Source: Thermogemmatispora onikobensis
GTDB lineage: Bacteria; Chloroflexota; Ktedonobacteria; Ktedonobacterales; Ktedonobacteraceae
Reading direction: 5' to 3'
DNA: 64,000 bases
Assembly (NCBI RefSeq): GCF_001748285.1
Contig: NZ_BDGT01000006.1
Span: forward strand, 154,066-218,065
Positions 60,432-64,000 of this stretch are shown in pieces (the stretch's first letter is position 1; each line of letters opens with the position of its first letter). A program made the position numbers and the translations under genes. The notes beneath the pieces are model-generated. The model had not been told where the DNA came from, made no database searches, and was given only the letters and a program-made list of their open reading frames with translations.

Positions 60432-63400
60432 ATGAACATCTTCGAGCTGCGCGAGCATCTGATCGGCGACTACGCTGCCTATGTCCGAAGCTTTCTCCAG
60501 ATTCGCGATCCCCAGATTCGCGACTATGTCACGCAGGAATTTGAGCGTGGACTGCTCTGGCCGGAGCCGCTCATCCAGCTCAATCCGCGCTTCCAGCCTG
60601 GGGCCACCATCGACGAGCTGGTTGCTGAGGGCCTACTCCATCCCGACTGTGCCCGTATTTTCCGCCGCGGCAAGTCGAGCCAGGAGCCGGCGGGTTATCC
60701 GCTGCAGCTCTACCGTCACCAGGACGAAGCGATCCGCCTGGCTATCCAGGGCCACAGCTATGTCCTCACCACGGGCACAGGCTCTGGCAAAAGCCTGGCC
60801 TACATCATTCCGATCGTCAACTATGTCCTGCAGCATCCTGGCCAGCCGGGCATCAAGGCCATCGTCGTCTACCCGATGAACGCCCTGGCCAACAGCCAGA
60901 AGGGAGAGCTAGAGAAATACCTCGGCCTGGGCGCCGGCGAGCATGGAGTACGCTTTCGACGCTATACCGGCCAGGAGACTGCCGACGAGCGACGTGAAAT
61001 TATTGCAAATCCCCCCGACATCTTGCTAACCAACTACGTGATGCTAGAGCTGATCATGACGCGCCTGCACGAGCGCCCGTTGTTGGATGCCGCCAGGCTG
61101 CGTTTTCTGGTGCTCGATGAGCTGCATACCTATCGCGGGCGCCAGGGGGCCGACGTCGCCCTGCTCGTGCGCCGCGTACGCGATAGGCTGACGCCGCCCG
61201 GCGAGACCCTCCAATGCATCGGCACCTCGGCCACGCTCATCAGCGACGAGGGGCAGGAGAATCAGCAGCGCAAGATCGCCGAGATGGCCTCTCTGATCTT
61301 CGGCACCCCCATTCGGCCCGAGCACGTCATCGGCGAGACTCTGGAGCGCGTGACCGAGGAGGTCGATACCTCTACGCCGACCTTCCGCGAGCGCCTGAGC
61401 GCCTGTGTCCGTGATCCCGAAGGCAGGCCGCCTGAGCGCTATGAGGAATTTCTTCGCGATCCTCTGGCCATCTGGCTGGAAGAGACGTTTGGCATCACGA
61501 AGCACGAGCGCGGCTATGTACGCTCCCAACCGCGCCGCATTGCCGGCGAGGGCGAGAGCGCGGCGGCCCTCCTGGCACAGCTGACCGGTGCTTCACCAGA
61601 GATCTGCGCCGACAAGATTAAAGCCTGGCTGCTTGCGGGCTATGAGCAGGTGCGCGATCCCAATACTGGCATTCCTCCTTTCGCTTTCCGGCTGCATCAA
61701 TTCATCAGCAAAGGCGATACTGTCTATGCCTCGCTCGCCTATCCCCACGAGCGCCATCTGACGCTCCAGCCCCAGCAATATGTGCCTGGCAGCCGTGATC
61801 AGCTGCTCTTTCCGCTGGTCTTCTGCCGCCAGTGTGGCCAGGAGTATTATTGTGTGCGCTGGCTGAATGACCAGACGCTGATCGCGCGCGATATCCAGGA
61901 TCAATACGAAGAAGAGGATGATGCTGGGAGCGAGACGGATAGCGGTGGCAGCCGCAGCCGCAAAGCGGGGAAGGCTGGGCGTAGTGGCCAGATCGGCTTT
62001 CTCTATCTGAGCCAGGAAGGCGCCTGGCCTGTTGACAGGGGTGAGATCGAGGAGCGTCTGCCGGGGGACCTGAAGGAAGTGGTCAATGGTCGGGAGCGCG
62101 TCATTTCCTCTGCCCGTCGCTCGGTTCCGCTGCCGCTTTATCTGCGGCCCGATGGCACCCTGGCCCAGCATGAGGGCGAGGGCCTGCTCTGCCACTTCAT
62201 TCCGACGCCCTTCCGCTTCTGCCTGCGCTGCAAGGTCACCTATAGCGCTTCTCAGCGCAACGATTTTTTCAAGCTGGCCTCCCTCAGCTCGGAAGGGCGC
62301 AGCACGGCGACCACCCTGCTCTCGCTCTCGACCATTCTCCATCTGCGCGAAGGTGACCGTCAGGGTCAGGCTGGCAACCAGCCCGAAGGCCGGCGTATGC
62401 CCGCCAAACTGCTCAGTTTCACTGATAATCGTCAGGACGCTTCACTGCAGGCCGGGCACTTCAACGATTTCGTCGAGATGGTCCTCTTACGGGCGGCGCT
62501 CTATAAAGCAGTCAAGCGCGCTGGTAAGGCAGGTCTCCCGCACGATGACCTGACCCTCCGCGTCTTCGAGGCCCTCGAACTGCAACGGACGCAGTATGCT
62601 GCCAGCAGCGAGGAGGCCTATACCCCCTACAGCATCCGTCTCAAAACCGACGAGGCCCTGCGTAACGTCCTCGGCTACCGCCTCTATCGCGATCTCCAGC
62701 GCGGCTGGCGTATTACCTCTCCCAACCTGGAGGAGTGCGGCCTGCTGATCATCGACTATCCCGATCTGCCCGATGTCTGCAAGGAGACAGCGCTCTGGCA
62801 AGAGAGTCATCCAGCTTTGCAGGCTGCCTCATCCGAAGTGCGTCAGAGGCTCTGTCGTACACTGCTCGACGAGTTGCGCCGCGGCCTGGCTATCAAAGTG
62901 AATTATCTGGACCCCCATTTTCAGGAGAAGATCAAGCAGCAGAGCAGTCAATACCTGGTCCCGCCCTGGGGACTGGATGAAGATGAGGAGCTGCTCTATG
63001 CCAGCCGCGTCTTTGCCCACCCGCGCAGCCGGACCCATGAACGTGAGTCCGTCAGCAATCGCTATCTGTCTGGCCTGAGTCGCTTCGGGCGCTACGTGCG
63101 ACAGGAGTTAATATCGGCTCTGGGTTCCAGTCTGCAATTGACAGTCGAAGACCGGCAGCAGATTATTCGCCAATTGCTGGCTGGTCTCTGCAAGGCCGGC
63201 CTCGTCGAGGCCGTCACGGAGGACGAGCGTGGGATGGGGCGCGGCTATCAGCTTTCCGCCGCAGCCATGCGCTGGCTCCCCGGCGATGGTCGCATACCCT
63301 ACCATGATCCGCTGCGCATTCTGGAGCTATCGCAGGATCAGGCTATGCCTGTCAACTCCTTCTTTGTCAACTTCTATCAACGCTGTGCCGAAGATATTCG

Positions 63401-64000
63401 CGCCCTGCAGCAGATCCAGGCTCAGGAGCACACTGCCCAGGTACCAGCAGCGCGGCGCCAGGAGCGCGAGGAGGCCTTTCGCCGGGCCGAGCTGCCGATC
63501 CTCTACTGCTCGCCCACGATGGAGCTGGGGATCGACATTGCTGATCTGAACGTTGTCAATCTGCGCAACATCCCACCAACGCCTGCCAACTACGCCCAGC
63601 GCAGTGGGCGCGCCGGACGTAGCGGCCAGCCAGCTCTGATCATCTCCTACTGCTCGACTGGCAGCTCGCACGATCAATACTTTTTCCGCCATCCCGAGGA
63701 GATGGTCAAGGGGGCGGTGACGCCGCCGCGTATCGACCTGACCAACGAAGACCTGATTCGGGCCCATATACACGCTATCTGGCTTGCCGAGACGGGCCTC
63801 TCACTGGGTCAATCGCTCAAAGACCTGCTGGACCTCTCCGGCGATCCGCCGGCCCTGACCATTCAGGCTCACGTGCGTCAGTCGCTGGAAGATGGGCAGG
63901 CCCGAGAGAGAGCACGGGCGCGGGCGGCGCGGGTCTTGGAGACCCTGCGCAGCGACCTGGCAGAGGCACGCTGGTATAGCGAGAACTGGCTCGATGAGGA
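60432..64000 (+). CDS. very large DEAD/DEAH-box helicase, 3' end outside the window
   Basis: At least 1189 residues with no stop before the window ends. After an N-terminal segment ('[20 protein letters not shown]') come the Q-like '[20 protein letters not shown]', motif I '[20 protein letters not shown]', Ia '[20 protein letters not shown]', motif II '[20 protein letters not shown]', and motif III '[20 protein letters not shown]'. A long insertion holds two cysteine pairs ('[11 protein letters not shown]', '[10 protein letters not shown]'). Helicase domain 2 has '[20 protein letters not shown]' and motif VI '[20 protein letters not shown]'. The architecture resembles long helicases of defence systems (Druantia DruE-like, often with a DUF1998 tail). 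GGGAGG lies 5 bases before the second ATG. It is divergent from the McrB/nuclease pair. Confidence 0.88.
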   Translation, partial: MNIFELREHLIGDYAAYVRSFLQIRDPQIRDYVTQEFERGLLWPEPLIQLNPRFQPGATIDELVAEGLLHPDCARIFRRGKSSQEPAGYPLQLYRHQDEAIRLAIQGHSYVLTTGTGSGKSLAYIIPIVNYVLQHPGQPGIKAIVVYPMNALANSQKGELEKYLGLGAGEHGVRFRRYTGQETADERREIIANPPDILLTNYVMLELIMTRLHERPLLDAARLRFLVLDELHTYRGRQGADVALLVRRVRDRLTPPGETLQCIGTSATLISDEGQENQQRKIAEMASLIFGTPIRPEHVIGETLERVTEEVDTSTPTFRERLSACVRDPEGRPPERYEEFLRDPLAIWLEETFGITKHERGYVRSQPRRIAGEGESAAALLAQLTGASPEICADKIKAWLLAGYEQVRDPNTGIPPFAFRLHQFISKGDTVYASLAYPHERHLTLQPQQYVPGSRDQLLFPLVFCRQCGQEYYCVRWLNDQTLIARDIQDQYEEEDDAGSETDSGGSRSRKAGKAGRSGQIGFLYLSQEGAWPVDRGEIEERLPGDLKEVVNGRERVISSARRSVPLPLYLRPDGTLAQHEGEGLLCHFIPTPFRFCLRCKVTYSASQRNDFFKLASLSSEGRSTATTLLSLSTILHLREGDRQGQAGNQPEGRRMPAKLLSFTDNRQDASLQAGHFNDFVEMVLLRAALYKAVKRAGKAGLPHDDLTLRVFEALELQRTQYAASSEEAYTPYSIRLKTDEALRNVLGYRLYRDLQRGWRITSPNLEECGLLIIDYPDLPDVCKETALWQESHPALQAASSEVRQRLCRTLLDELRRGLAIKVNYLDPHFQEKIKQQSSQYLVPPWGLDEDEELLYASRVFAHPRSRTHERESVSNRYLSGLSRFGRYVRQELISALGSSLQLTVEDRQQIIRQLLAGLCKAGLVEAVTEDERGMGRGYQLSAAAMRWLPGDGRIPYHDPLRILELSQDQAMPVNSFFVNFYQRCAEDIRALQQIQAQEHTAQVPAARRQEREEAFRRAELPILYCSPTMELGIDIADLNVVNLRNIPPTPANYAQRSGRAGRSGQPALIISYCSTGSSHDQYFFRHPEEMVKGAVTPPRIDLTNEDLIRAHIHAIWLAETGLSLGQSLKDLLDLSGDPPALTIQAHVRQSLEDGQARERARARAARVLETLRSDLAEARWYSENWLDE

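Noticed and set aside
1..64000. CRISPR arrays, insertion sequences, rRNA genes
   Set aside because: No regularly spaced repeats, no transposase-like reading frame with terminal repeats and no rRNA-like sequence were seen on reading both strands.

Overview
The window is a GC-rich bacterial segment with strong AGGAGG-type ribosome sites. It contains no rRNA, tRNA, CRISPR array or recognisable transposase. The gene content (kumamolisin-like S53 peptidase, large MalT/LAL-type LuxR regulators, STAND ATPases, pentapeptide-repeat paralogues, 'PYxLPKD' methyltransferases, an ECF sigma factor with a SnoaL-like tail) suggests a Chloroflexota member of the Ktedonobacteria type, perhaps Thermogemmatispora-like. 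This is an inference from family content, not a database match.

Layout. 1-1185: 3' part of a mercuric reductase. 1766-4736: three nearly identical tandem methyltransferases. 5144-14883 (minus strand): GH31 glycosidase, transaldolase/FSA-like aldolase, sugar ABC importer, L-fucose-isomerase-like protein and ROK regulator. 15238-21197 (plus strand, divergent): SuyA, SuyB, aldehyde dehydrogenase, a PGDH-like 2-hydroxyacid dehydrogenase, a ComC-like dehydrogenase and a GntR regulator. 21368-31000: nucleotidyltransferase, APC permease, metallophosphoesterase, guanidinase/agmatinase-like ureohydrolase, NYN/OST-HTH protein, S53 peptidase and a second nucleotidyltransferase. 31772-45000: a decaying region with a collapsed maltose-type ABC/GH13 locus, pentapeptide genes, a DNA-methylase remnant and a frameshifted LuxR regulator, interspersed with intact genes. 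45515-55896: formaldehyde-dehydrogenase-like ADH, BAAT-type hydrolase, two gene remnants, an operon of methyltransferases plus two STAND ATPases, and an XRE regulator. 57112-64000: a McrB/McrC-like pair divergent from a very large DEAD-box helicase that leaves the window, which looks like a defence island.

The most interesting system is the divergent pair at 5144-21197. Read together, the genes lay out a complete route from sulfoquinovose to pyruvate plus sulfite: import (ABC), isomerisation to sulfofructose (COG2407 isomerase), transaldol cleavage to sulfolactaldehyde (FSA-type enzyme), oxidation to sulfolactate (aldehyde dehydrogenase), inversion of the C2 stereocentre through sulfopyruvate (SlcC-like and ComC-like dehydrogenases) and desulfonation (SuyAB). 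The SuyAB assignment is strong. The isomerase and transaldolase roles follow from family and context. The GH31 enzyme looks more like an alpha-xylosidase (YicI) than a classical sulfoquinovosidase, and this is the weak point of the model. Two near-consensus divergent promoters and two operator-like palindromes sit between the halves.

Several genes between 31.7 and 45 kb carry single-base or dinucleotide frameshifts. Some may be sequencing errors, but the GH13-MalF junction is a real loss of sequence.
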